Shown: one piece after another, positions 9,849 through 17,123 of the stretch
Layout: each line of letters begins with the position of its first letter
Position numbering within the stretch: the stretch's first letter is position 1
Source: Methanothrix harundinacea
GTDB lineage: Archaea > Halobacteriota > Methanosarcinia > Methanotrichales > Methanotrichaceae
NCBI GenBank assembly: GCA_002502785.1
Contig: DAQG01000042.1
Coordinates: 1-33,589, forward strand
Direction: 5' to 3'
Length of the DNA stretch: 33,589 nucleotides
Position numbers and translations under genes: made by a program
The notes under the pieces: model-generated
Databases searched by the model: none
What the model was told of the DNA's origin: nothing
Seen by the model: the letters and a program-made list of their open reading frames with translations, nothing else

Positions 9849-9872
9849 ATTATATCATGTTAAATTGACTTA
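9849..9872 (+). promoter_or_regulatory. Promoter of DUF2162-ExbB-DUF2149 operon
   Basis: A TATA-like ATTATATC (9849-9856) is followed 4 bases later by TAAATTGACTTA (9861-9872). That matches 11 of 12 bases of the site at the same place in the cobN-like promoter (TAAATTTACTTA). The small operon therefore seems to have its own promoter and to share control with the chelatase gene. The 184-base gap after cobN also contains short C and T runs (about 9724-9760) that could end the cobN transcript. Confidence 0.5.
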
Positions 9873-9902
9873 CGTCCAATCAAGTTTGGTTGGTGACCGT
9901 CC

Positions 9903-10586
9903 TTGGATTTCACATGGCTTGCAGCTTCTGGAGTTTTGATGGGAATTATCATCTTTGCGCTGAAGGTCAGCCTGGGGTGCGGCCTCGCGAGCCTCAGCCG
10001 AAAAGAAACCCTCTGCATCGCAACATTGTACCTGGCTCTCTCCCTGGTCATGGGCCTGGTCGTCGGGCTGATGCCCGAAGGTGCCACAAGCTCGATCATG
10101 AACATGGGGGTGGCGATGCACATGGTCATCGCCCTCCTGCTGGTGGCGATGGGAGTTGTCACTGCGAGAGAGTGGAACCGGCACGGCCGCGACCTATCTC
10201 GAAAGACATTCTGGGTACTTTCCGTGCCCTGTCCTGCATGTCTTGCCGCCACGTTCCTCTCCTGCAGCGCCCTCGCAGGTCTATTGGAGGTCGCAGGCTG
10301 GAAGGTGGGGTCGGTTGTGGGCCTCATATTCTTCGTCTCCATTGCGATCATGTCCACAACCGTCGGAAAGGTTGTCAAGGCCCCTTCAGCCCTGGGGAAC
10401 GTTATGATATTTGTGGGCCTCTTCTACATACTCTCCATGCTTCTGATCCCCGCCTACCTCAAGACCCAGTCGACGCCTTTCGCACCCGTAACCATACCCG
10501 CTTCAGACCTCGTCACCTCATACCTGTTCATCCTCGCCCTGGTCGTCCTTGGATTTGTCGGCAGGAGGATGGGGGTCTCCCTGTGA
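9903..10586 (+). CDS. DUF2162-type multi-pass membrane protein
   Basis: A 227-residue, very hydrophobic protein with about six predicted membrane helices, resembling the DUF2162 'putative transporter' family of methanogens. The loop before the fourth helix has the motif CPACLAATFLSCSALAG, whose cysteines could bind metal or form a disulfide. The start is TTG 9903 with GGTGA (9892-9896) 6 bases upstream. No ATG gives full length. The stop overlaps the GTG of the next gene, so the two are translationally coupled. Its place between a CobN-like chelatase and an ExbB-like channel suggests a membrane component of the same machine, for example a permease for a metal or tetrapyrrole. This role is inferred from context. 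The family assignment is from memory of its sequence style and neighbours. Confidence 0.7.
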   Translation: MDFTWLAASGVLMGIIIFALKVSLGCGLASLSRKETLCIATLYLALSLVMGLVVGLMPEGATSSIMNMGVAMHMVIALLLVAMGVVTAREWNRHGRDLSRKTFWVLSVPCPACLAATFLSCSALAGLLEVAGWKVGSVVGLIFFVSIAIMSTTVGKVVKAPSALGNVMIFVGLFYILSMLLIPAYLKTQSTPFAPVTIPASDLVTSYLFILALVVLGFVGRRMGVSL

Positions 10587-11251
10587 GCGTCTACGTCGAG
10601 ATCGTAAACGTTCTCTTCGTCTTCTCGACGGCGCTCCTCTATCCAGTTATATTGGCACTTCTCATCCTCTTCGGATGGTGCCTGGCGCTTGTGGGCTCCC
10701 TAATATCCGAATACACATCGAGGCGAAGAGACCTCGCAGAGCTTGAGAGGGTTTGCATCGAAGCTTCGGAGATGGCAAGATCGGGGCGAGAAGATCAGGC
10801 CTGCTCTGCGGTGGAGGACTACAAAGCCCATTCTAGGGTCTCAATGTCTTTGAGGGAGGCGGCACGGTCCCTCAATGGCGACGCATTCCAGGCGAGGATA
10901 GAAAAGACGCTACAGGATGCTGAGCTCGGCATGGGGAAGGCCCTGGAACCGATCAAGATCGGGGTGAGGGTGGGGCCCATGCTGGGGCTGATGGGCACCC
11001 TCATCCCCATGGGACCTGCTCTGATCAGTCTCACCCAGGGCGACATCCAGCAGATGGCCGACAACCTGGTCATCGCCTTCTCGACGACGGTGATCGGCCT
11101 AGCCGTGGGCGGGATCTGTTACGGGGTCTACACGGTCAGGAATAGATGGTACCGGCAGGATATGAGCGACCTCGAGTACGCGGCAAACCTGATGCAAAGC
11201 GAGTGTCGCAAGAGAAAGCCCCGCGGCGAGGGAAGCGAGGCGGGTGGATGA
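10583..11251 (+). CDS. MotA/TolQ/ExbB-type proton channel protein
   Basis: The 222-residue product has the MotA/TolQ/ExbB layout. There is one helix near the N-terminus (about 10-40), a long cytoplasmic segment rich in charged residues, then two helices at about 130-150 and 160-186. The pore-lining motif GPMLGLMGTLIPMGPAL corresponds to the LGLLGTVxGM motif of ExbB, and NLVIAFSTTVIGLAVG is the conserved third helix. ExbB-type proteins form pentameric proton channels driving a partner (ExbD/TonB). The GTG start at 10583 overlaps the preceding stop (GTGA). A longer open frame runs upstream to 9890, but that part only shadows the DUF2162 gene. The end overlaps the ATG of the DUF2149 gene (ATGA). 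In a single-membrane archaeon its likely client is the exported chelatase. Confidence 0.9.
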   Translation: MSVYVEIVNVLFVFSTALLYPVILALLILFGWCLALVGSLISEYTSRRRDLAELERVCIEASEMARSGREDQACSAVEDYKAHSRVSMSLREAARSLNGDAFQARIEKTLQDAELGMGKALEPIKIGVRVGPMLGLMGTLIPMGPALISLTQGDIQQMADNLVIAFSTTVIGLAVGGICYGVYTVRNRWYRQDMSDLEYAANLMQSECRKRKPRGEGSEAGG

Positions 11252-11604
11252 ACAGGACCGGACGGCAGAGCCTCGGGATGCTGGAAGACTCCGATGACGA
11301 TCCCATGAATGGGGTGGCCAATCTCTTCGATGCGGCCATGGTCTTCGCTATCGCCCTCCTCCTGGCCCTGGTCCTCTCTTACAACATACCAGAGCTCCTT
11401 ACCCCCGAGGCCAGCGTGACCATCGTTAAGAACCCGGGCGACCCCAACATGCAGATCATAATCAAGGAGATGGACCAGATCCAGATCCTGAACATGACCG
11501 ACAAGATCGCCGGGGGCCAGGGCACCAAGATGGGAACGGCCTACAAGCTCGAGAACGGGATGGTGGTCTACGTGCCGGAGAACGCCACCGCGGAAGCGGC
11601 TTAG
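11248..11604 (+). CDS. DUF2149 protein, ExbD-like partner
   Basis: A 118-residue protein with one transmembrane helix (about 22-46) and an outward C-terminal domain of about 70 residues, the topology of ExbD/TolR/MotB. The helix starts with NLFDAAMVFAIALLLAL. Asp28 occupies the place of the single membrane Asp that carries protons in ExbD (Asp25 in E. coli), a comparison made by eye. Family: DUF2149, which is typically found beside MotA/TolQ/ExbB proteins. ATG 11248 overlaps the stop of the ExbB gene (ATGA), so the ExbB:ExbD-like pair is co-translated. The frame is open further upstream (to 11146), but that region is the end of the ExbB gene. The outward domain is too short to hold an obvious peptidoglycan-binding module and archaea lack murein, so it probably contacts the chelatase. 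Confidence 0.8.
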   Translation: MNRTGRQSLGMLEDSDDDPMNGVANLFDAAMVFAIALLLALVLSYNIPELLTPEASVTIVKNPGDPNMQIIIKEMDQIQILNMTDKIAGGQGTKMGTAYKLENGMVVYVPENATAEAA

Positions 11605-11661
11605 TGGGGGCATCAGGTCAAGTGAATCCCCATTCCGCCTAACCGATTGGAGGGTAGTTTC

Positions 11662-11983
11662 ATGAAGAGAATCACCGCTATCGTTTTTGGTAATCTCCGT
11701 CCTCTGCTTGGCCCGTTCCCTGTGCCCGGCGGCTCTCGCCACGAGTCAGGGCAGCGAGGATGCGGGACCTAGGGGCATTCACGAGGCAGGAACAGGAACC
11801 GAGAACCCCGAGATGAAAGAAGAGGCACAGGGGACGGGCCGGGGACTCGAAGACGAGGAAGAAGTGATCGTCGTTGAGGAGGAATAAGCGGAGACCGAGC
11901 CACAGAAGCAGCCTGGCTTCGAGGCGCTCTTTGCCGTCAAAGGCCTTCTGGCGGCAGTTTAGGTCTTGAGGCTCAGGAGTTAA
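11662..11983 (+). pseudogene. Broken PGF-CTERM secreted protein gene
   Basis: A good RBS (GGAGGG, 11649-11654) precedes ATG 11662, which starts MKRITAIV. A run of five T then puts the frame out by one. Removing one T gives a clean signal peptide (VISVLCLARSLCPAALATSQ) and an acidic linker ending EEVIVVEEE. A TAA at 11885 follows. Reading through it in the same frame gives AETEPQKQPGFEALFAVKG and LLAAV, a TAG at 11960, then VLRLRS and a final stop. PGFEALFAV followed by a hydrophobic stretch and basic residues is the archaeal PGF-CTERM signal, recognised by archaeosortase A. So a small, secreted, acidic, surface-anchored protein has been lost through one frameshift and two stops. It directly follows the chelatase/ExbB operon and may once have been part of it. 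Confidence 0.75.
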
Positions 11984-12100
11984 GATCGAATAATCTTGAA
12001 AAGCCAGACCGAAAATACTTATCCAAGGGTGTGAGGCTTTCACCCCTCACCCTCGAACTCGTTTTATCCAGACATCAAATCGGACTTCGGCCCTTACCCC

Positions 12101-13012
12101 TCACATCGTGAGGGTGTAGGCGTAGCCGCTTCTGAAGAGCCTGTAGTACGACTTCATGTAGCCTGGGCTCGTTATCTCTATGTTGTGATACTGGTCGCCC
12201 GAGACGGTGAAGCTGACGATCCCGTCGAGCCTGCCGTCGCTGACGTCGTTGTATTCTCGGATGCCATCAACGTTGACGCTGTATCCTGTGAGCCAGCTCG
12301 ATCTGACCGTCACCCTGGCGTACGAAGCAACAGGTCCTGGACCTGGCGACCATCCCCCACTTCCAACGTCGATGATCACGGCGTTGCTCGGCTGGTTGTT
12401 GACGATGAAAAGGAGGATGTGACGTCCGACTGCATCGGCTCGGAAGTTTATTCTGGAGTAGCCGGGCCAGAACGTGTACTGATTGTGGTCCACTCCGCCG
12501 CTCGGGTATATCTCGTAGAAATCTGCCAATCCACCGCTGGATGAGTAGGCCAGGATCTGGAGGTAAGCCCCCAGAGGACATGATGCGTACTGAGTCCAGC
12601 TCCAGGACCCCAGGATCCAGAGAGAGTTTGCACCACCATAGGTGGAACTGTAGGTCGAGTAAGAAGTCGATTGACCACCGAAGTAGACGGTGGAGGGCTC
12701 ACGCCCCGAGATCGAGTACTGCTGGAAGCCGCTGCCGCCGGATGCTGGTGCTTCCGTGCTGTAGTACGCCTCCGCAAGGCCGGAAGTTCCAGTAGCTCCT
12801 GTCGCTACATAGGTTTCCATGCCTTCAGGCGATCCGATCTGCCTCGTGACCATCTCGCTCTCGCCGTAATAGTCCGTCCCGAAGCTCATATCGACCCCTT
12901 CCTCGCCAGAATCGCTCATCAGCACCTCGGTCCACTCATCTGCTGCGGCGAATCCGACGGAGAAGATGATCAATAGCGAAATCAATGCTCCTTTTAAGCT
13001 CAAGAGTAACAC
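12101..13012 (-). CDS. Secreted protein of unknown function
   Basis: A 303-residue protein with a clear N-terminal signal peptide (GALISLLIIFSVGFAAADEW). The central part is rich in Ser, Gly, Tyr and Thr. A compact domain with SLWILGSWSWTQYASCPLGA and conserved aromatic residues follows. A short Gly/Pro linker (SGGWSPGPGP) leads to a beta-rich C-terminal module of about 75 residues that resembles PEGA-like domains (YSVNVDGIREY, then GDQYHNIEITSPGY). There is no membrane anchor or sorting motif, so it is probably released or bound to the cell surface. The start is GTG 13012, preceded by a G-rich stretch. An in-frame TTG three codons later is possible. It is convergent with the PGF-CTERM pseudogene and upstream of nothing obviously related. 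Function unknown. Confidence 0.7.
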   Translation of the reverse strand: MLLLSLKGALISLLIIFSVGFAAADEWTEVLMSDSGEEGVDMSFGTDYYGESEMVTRQIGSPEGMETYVATGATGTSGLAEAYYSTEAPASGGSGFQQYSISGREPSTVYFGGQSTSYSTYSSTYGGANSLWILGSWSWTQYASCPLGAYLQILAYSSSGGLADFYEIYPSGGVDHNQYTFWPGYSRINFRADAVGRHILLFIVNNQPSNAVIIDVGSGGWSPGPGPVASYARVTVRSSWLTGYSVNVDGIREYNDVSDGRLDGIVSFTVSGDQYHNIEITSPGYMKSYYRLFRSGYAYTLTM

Positions 13013-13146
13013 CCCCGATTTTCTCTATAGCTTTGATAATACAAAAAGTTTTGGAGATTCTGATAAAGAGAGCTGCTGAAGAGCGCCTCGCTCTCCTAGT
13101 CACCTAGATTTCATCATCTCTATTTTGGGGCGACCCTGCCACTTAT

Positions 13147-14847
13147 TTACATCGATTCCAGGGCCGGAATCCCAAGGGTCTCCAGGGTCGCCCGGAGACA
13201 ATTTCGGGCCGCCTTCACGAGCGCGAGCCTCGCCTCTCTGATGCCGGGCTCCGCGTCCAAGACCGGGCTTGACCTGTAGAACTGGTTGAAGATCTCGGCC
13301 AGCTCCCGGGCGTAGGTTGCAAGCAGGTGAGGCTTCAGCTCCCGAGCCGCCAGCTCGACCGCGAGATCGAACTGGGAGATCTTCTTGATGAGATCGATCT
13401 CCTCAGAGCCGGTGAGAAGCCGGGGATCGAACTCGCCGAAGTCGCCCGCCTTATCGAGGATGCTACAGGCTCTTGCGTGAGAGTACTGGATGAAGGGGGC
13501 AGATAGCTTCTCAAAGTCTAGGGCCGCCTTCCAGTCGAAGGTGGTGGCCTTGTCAGGCGATACCTTGACGACGTCGTACCTCACGGCCCCCAGGGCCACG
13601 TCTTTGGCCACGGCCCGCCTGAACTCCTCCACCTCCTCGGGTCTTCTGGCCGTCACCTCTCTATAGGCCTGGGCCTCGACCTCGTCGAGGAGCTCGTCGG
13701 TGGATATGAACTTGCCCTTCCTCGTGCTCATGGAGCCGGTCGGGAGAGAGACGAACTCGAAGATCACGATCTCAGGCTCCCGGACCCCCATAAGACGGAG
13801 GGCCGCCTTTAGCTGCCCCGAGATTAATTTATGGTCGGCTCCCAGGACGTCGATCATACGGTCGGAGTTCTCGGCCTTCCACTGGTGGTAGGCAAGATCT
13901 CTTGTGGTGTAAAGAGATGTTCCGTCAGATCTCTTCAAAACGAGCTTCTTTTCAAAGCCCTGGTCTGAGAGGTCGAGCTGGAGAGCGCCCCCTTCCCATT
14001 CTGTGAGGCCCGTCGACTCCAAGGCCTCGAATACCTTGGCCGTCGATCCGTCCCGAACGAACTCGCCCTCCCAGCGGTAGGAGTCGTGAGATATGTTCAG
14101 CCTCCTCAAGGTATCCTCTATCCCGGAGAGGGCGTAATCGACCGCCGACTTAAACTTTGCTGCCGTTTCCGAGTCGCCGGACTCGTAAAGCTGCATGAGG
14201 CGGTCGACCCCCACCTTCAGCTCCGGCTCTGCTGCAAGGTCCTTGTTAGCCTGGATGTAGACCTTGGCGATGGCGTGGTCGGGCTTCGAGTCGTCGAGGG
14301 GATAGCGGCCACAACCCCAGACGACGATGGCGATCTGCCTGCCCATGTCGTTCACGTAGTACTGGGCCTCCACCTGGCAGCCGGCCCGGCGGAGAATCCT
14401 GACGAGAGTGTCCCCGATCACCGAGTTTCTTATGTGGCCCACATGGAGGGGGCCGTTGGGGTTGGCGGAGGTGTGCTCGACGATCACCCTCTCGGTCATG
14501 GACCCGGTCCAGCATCCGTCACCCTCGGCCTCGAGGACGGCCGATTCGAGGAATCGGCGATTTGCATAGAAGTTCAGATAGGGGCCCATCGCCTCGGCCC
14601 GGTCCACGGTGCTGTTTTCGTCTAGGACCATCGCCTCCAACAGCTCCTGAGAGATCTTTGCAGGGTTTTTCTTGAGAACGGGTGCTAGCCTGAAGGATAT
14701 GGTGGATGCGAGGTCGGCGTGAGGGCTCGTCTCCAGCAGAAGCTCGTTTCCATTGATCCTGGCATCGGTCTCGGGCAACACGAACCCGCATCGATCCATG
14801 GCGTCGCGCAGAAGCGACTCGACATCTCTCCAGAAGTCCAGAAACAT
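13147..14847 (-). CDS. argS: Arginyl-tRNA synthetase
   Basis: ArgRS attaches arginine to tRNA-Arg in the cytoplasm, using ATP and needing the tRNA for amino acid activation. The protein has 566 residues, a normal archaeal length. It shows an N-terminal additional domain and the class I HIGH-type motif HVGH at 135-138 (in SANPNGPLHVGHIRNSVIGD). A KMSKS-type loop MSTRKG starts at 373, and an alpha-helical anticodon-binding DALR domain at the C-terminus includes PFIQYSHARACSIL. The ATG at 14847 is followed by a typical ArgRS N-terminus. A TATA-like box lies about 43-54 bases upstream. It is a single gene, transcribed divergently from the DUF4139 gene. The assignment is secure. Confidence 0.96.
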   Translation of the reverse strand: MFLDFWRDVESLLRDAMDRCGFVLPETDARINGNELLLETSPHADLASTISFRLAPVLKKNPAKISQELLEAMVLDENSTVDRAEAMGPYLNFYANRRFLESAVLEAEGDGCWTGSMTERVIVEHTSANPNGPLHVGHIRNSVIGDTLVRILRRAGCQVEAQYYVNDMGRQIAIVVWGCGRYPLDDSKPDHAIAKVYIQANKDLAAEPELKVGVDRLMQLYESGDSETAAKFKSAVDYALSGIEDTLRRLNISHDSYRWEGEFVRDGSTAKVFEALESTGLTEWEGGALQLDLSDQGFEKKLVLKRSDGTSLYTTRDLAYHQWKAENSDRMIDVLGADHKLISGQLKAALRLMGVREPEIVIFEFVSLPTGSMSTRKGKFISTDELLDEVEAQAYREVTARRPEEVEEFRRAVAKDVALGAVRYDVVKVSPDKATTFDWKAALDFEKLSAPFIQYSHARACSILDKAGDFGEFDPRLLTGSEEIDLIKKISQFDLAVELAARELKPHLLATYARELAEIFNQFYRSSPVLDAEPGIREARLALVKAARNCLRATLETLGIPALESM

Positions 14848-15073
14848 GAGAACATCACCGTACGACTCAGGTGGGGGAAGTTCGATATACCAATATAAGC
14901 GTTGCGACGCTGCCTCGCGGGATGAAGATCGGGGGCAGGTCGAAGAAGATGAAGGGGAAGACGACCGAGAAGGTTACTGAGCGAAGCCAGCATTTTCTTC
15001 ATGATCGAAATGTTGGAAAAGTATAATATAATAAGGTGGTGTATATGTTTCAGACAAATATGGAGCATCGATC
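14848..15073. promoter_or_regulatory. Divergent promoters, argS and DUF4139 gene
   Basis: On the minus strand, CGCTTATATTGG (14890-14901) is a good TATA element for argS. On the plus strand, AAAGTATAATATA (15018-15030) lies about 45 bases before the DUF4139 ATG. That gene has GGAG (15062-15065) as a ribosome binding site with 8-base spacing. The long open frames that cross this gap look like shadows. Confidence 0.5.
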
Positions 15074-16306
15074 ATGAAGAAAACGTTGGCTTTTATCGTA
15101 CTGATCTTGGCCCTCTATCCGGCCTCGGCCGTAGATGACGGTTCAGGCGAGATCGAGGCGGTCACCATCATCAGCCTTCCCGTCGACTCGGTGACCATCT
15201 ATCCCGACGGCCTGGCCACCGTGAAGAGGACCGGCGAGATGGAGGTGACGGAGGGGGTCCACCAGTTCGTTCTGGACCTTCCGTCATCGGTTAATATGGA
15301 GTCGGTGAGGTTTGCCGTCACCAACGCCACCGTCGAAAAGATCGTCTTCGACGACAACCCCGAGTACACCCTCAACGTCTCGTCCACCGGACTTCAGGAG
15401 TTCGAGCTCGTCTACCTGATGCCGAGGGCGGGACTTTGGATGCCCAGCTACTCGGTCCACCTGGAGGAGGAGAATGTTCTGGTTTCGGCCCAGGCGGTCG
15501 TTGCAAACAATTTCGGCGAGGATCTGGAGGGGGTCAGGCTGAAGCTCGTCTCCGGCCCGCCTCAGGCCGAGCCGGTGGCTCTCTATAGAGAGGCGGCCAT
15601 GTTCGACTATGCGTTGGCTGAAGAGGCCGAGCCGGTGGCGTACGCCCCCAAGGCGGCCCCAGCGCCCACCACCGGGGAGCTTGAGACCCTCTACATCTAC
15701 GAGCTTGAAGGCCGAAAGGACCTGGAGATGGATAAAGAGGTTGGCTTCCCCTTCTTCGAGGAGACCGCCCCAATAACAAGGATCTACACCTGGGACGCTT
15801 ACTACCAGAACGAGGGGCCCGTGGCAGAAGTCGTCAAGGCGAACAACACCATGAAAGACCCCTGGCCTGCAGGTTCAGCTCTCCTCTACAAAAACGGCGA
15901 ATACGTCTCGGAGGTGGATATACCCTACACACCGACCGGGACTGAGGCAGAAATAGAGGTCGGGTCCTCGGCAGACCTGAAGGTCAATAGGAAGCTTGCA
16001 AACTACTCGTCCACCGAGGAGATCGTCACGGTTCCAGGAACCGGAAACGCCAGCCAGGCGATGAAGGTCACGACGGAGACCTGGACCTATCATCTCAGCC
16101 TAAAGAGTAACATCGATCGAAACGCCACCGCAGAGGTGTCGGACATAAAGCCCCTGAAGGCAGAGATAGTCTCGGCAGTCCCCGAGCCCAAGGAGACGAC
16201 GGCGACGGGCCTCGAGTGGGAGATGGAGATTCTGCCCCGCGAGGAAGCTACGATAGAATACACCTACAGAGTCGTAACAAAAGAGGTGATGGCGAGCGTC
16301 AAGTGA
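15074..16306 (+). CDS. Secreted DUF4139-domain protein
   Basis: A 410-residue protein with an N-terminal signal peptide (about residues 1-19, ending ASAVDDG). It begins with a beta domain resembling the DUF4140/DUF4139 (MuiA-like) family: VDSVTIYPDGLATVKRTGEM, followed by VHQFVLDLPSSVNMESVRF. The DUF4139 part follows (LVYLMPRAGLWMPSYSVHLE; VVANNFGEDLEGVRLKLVSG; ITRIYTWDAYY; a final EEATIEYTYRVVTKE). Proteins of this family are secreted or periplasmic beta proteins of unknown biochemical role. There is no C-terminal anchor. The Pro/Ala-rich segment APKAAPAPTTGE in the middle is a likely flexible linker. It is followed at once by a T-rich tract that may end the transcript. It stands alone, with argS divergent on its left. 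Confidence 0.8.
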   Translation: MKKTLAFIVLILALYPASAVDDGSGEIEAVTIISLPVDSVTIYPDGLATVKRTGEMEVTEGVHQFVLDLPSSVNMESVRFAVTNATVEKIVFDDNPEYTLNVSSTGLQEFELVYLMPRAGLWMPSYSVHLEEENVLVSAQAVVANNFGEDLEGVRLKLVSGPPQAEPVALYREAAMFDYALAEEAEPVAYAPKAAPAPTTGELETLYIYELEGRKDLEMDKEVGFPFFEETAPITRIYTWDAYYQNEGPVAEVVKANNTMKDPWPAGSALLYKNGEYVSEVDIPYTPTGTEAEIEVGSSADLKVNRKLANYSSTEEIVTVPGTGNASQAMKVTTETWTYHLSLKSNIDRNATAEVSDIKPLKAEIVSAVPEPKETTATGLEWEMEILPREEATIEYTYRVVTKEVMASVK

Positions 16307-16322
16307 GTTCGCAGTCTCAGAA

Positions 16323-16336
16323 TTTTTTTTTATTTT
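16323..16336 (+). terminator. Oligo-T terminator after DUF4139 gene
   Basis: A run of nine T (16323-16331), one A, then four T, starts 17 bases after the DUF4139 stop. Oligo-T tracts are the usual intrinsic termination signal for archaeal RNA polymerase. The tract overlaps the stop codon of the convergent nuclease-like gene. Confidence 0.6.
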
Positions 16337-16956
16337 AGATCGTCCAAAAGTGTCTCAATAATACATCGGATCTTTTTTCCCTCTTCAACATTTTTATATG
16401 GATTCGGATACCTCCAAGCTAATACAGGTGGGCCCTCTTCTAAGTCTGGAAGCAAAGTCATATCTTTGGGACTGTTTGTTAGAATAACACTGATAGAGTT
16501 TGATTCCTCATTCAAGATAAAATATGTGAAATCGATTGGGAGTCGTAACTCCCTTAGGAAATTCCATGCTCTCCAACCCCAGTCTCTAAATTGATCTCTG
16601 GGCACGTTATCATTAAAGATATGCCAAAGTGCTACATGATCAAATCCGAACCGCAAGTAAGCAATTGCCTGATCGATACCCTTATAATATGAATAATTAA
16701 ATCGTTTATTGCCCCTAGTAGGTGTAAAATATTTTATTTCAACTGCATATAATTGTGATTCGTTCTTAATCAATAAATCGATTTCAGGTTGAGTAAGGGG
16801 CGGTGTGCAAGAATATCGCTCACACCAAATCTCAGTGAATCTCGAATTCGCAAGGTTAATTCTACACTTTACTTGCCCTATACCCCTTCGTTCCAACTTA
16901 TCTTTGATGATATCGCCTACATCGTCCTCTTTGTAAATGCGTTTAACTGATGGCAT
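16330..16956 (-). CDS. PD-(D/E)XK nuclease-like orphan protein
   Basis: A 208-residue protein with the signature of a PD-(D/E)XK nuclease fold. P57-E58-x-D60 is followed by a hydrophobic strand, then E73-x-K75 (QPEIDLLIK, then YAVEIKY), and then a helix with Q96 (YYKGIDQAIAYLRFG). This resembles restriction-endonuclease-like and DUF-type nuclease families, but I do not recognise the exact one. The start chosen is ATG 16956, with GGGTGAT six bases upstream. An ATG eight codons earlier lacks an RBS. The gene is strikingly AT-rich, with AT-ending codons (AAA, ATA, TTA) unlike its GC-rich neighbours, which points to horizontal transfer. No methylase or helicase partner is adjacent. Function is inferred only from the motif. 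Confidence 0.6.
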   Translation of the reverse strand: MPSVKRIYKEDDVGDIIKDKLERRGIGQVKCRINLANSRFTEIWCERYSCTPPLTQPEIDLLIKNESQLYAVEIKYFTPTRGNKRFNYSYYKGIDQAIAYLRFGFDHVALWHIFNDNVPRDQFRDWGWRAWNFLRELRLPIDFTYFILNEESNSISVILTNSPKDMTLLPDLEEGPPVLAWRYPNPYKNVEEGKKIRCIIETLLDDLK

Positions 16957-17054
16957 TACGTTATCACCCAATCGACTCATAACTACGATAAATCGTCTTC
17001 AGCAAATATTGACGCATCGGTTTTGTTGGTCTAAGATGCTTTGAATAGTCAAAT

Positions 17055-17097
17055 TGGCGGCTCACGCCACAGCTTTCTGTGGATTGAACTGCCGCCA
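17055..17097. repeat. Nested hairpin downstream of hsp20
   Basis: A 43-base element has an outer stem TGGCGGC/GCCGCCA (17055-17061 with 17091-17097) and an inner hairpin CCACAG-CTTT-CTGTGG (17067-17082). It lies between the hsp20 stop and the nuclease-like gene, so it would be in the 3' end of an hsp20 transcript. The motif TCAAAYTGGCGGCT also occurs at 1189-1202, upstream of carB. Confidence 0.55.
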
Positions 17098-17123
17098 GTC
17101 TGACTTTTCCATTCTTTCTCGGA

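Noticed and set aside
9890..10582. Long open frame extending the ExbB-like protein upstream by about 230 codons
   Set aside because: This part overlaps the DUF2162 gene in another frame and has no protein-like composition. ExbB homology begins at GTG 10583.
11960..11962. TAG as a pyrrolysine codon in the PGF-CTERM gene
   Set aside because: The same gene also has an in-frame TAA and a frameshift, and nothing in the window points to pyrrolysine use. Decay is simpler.
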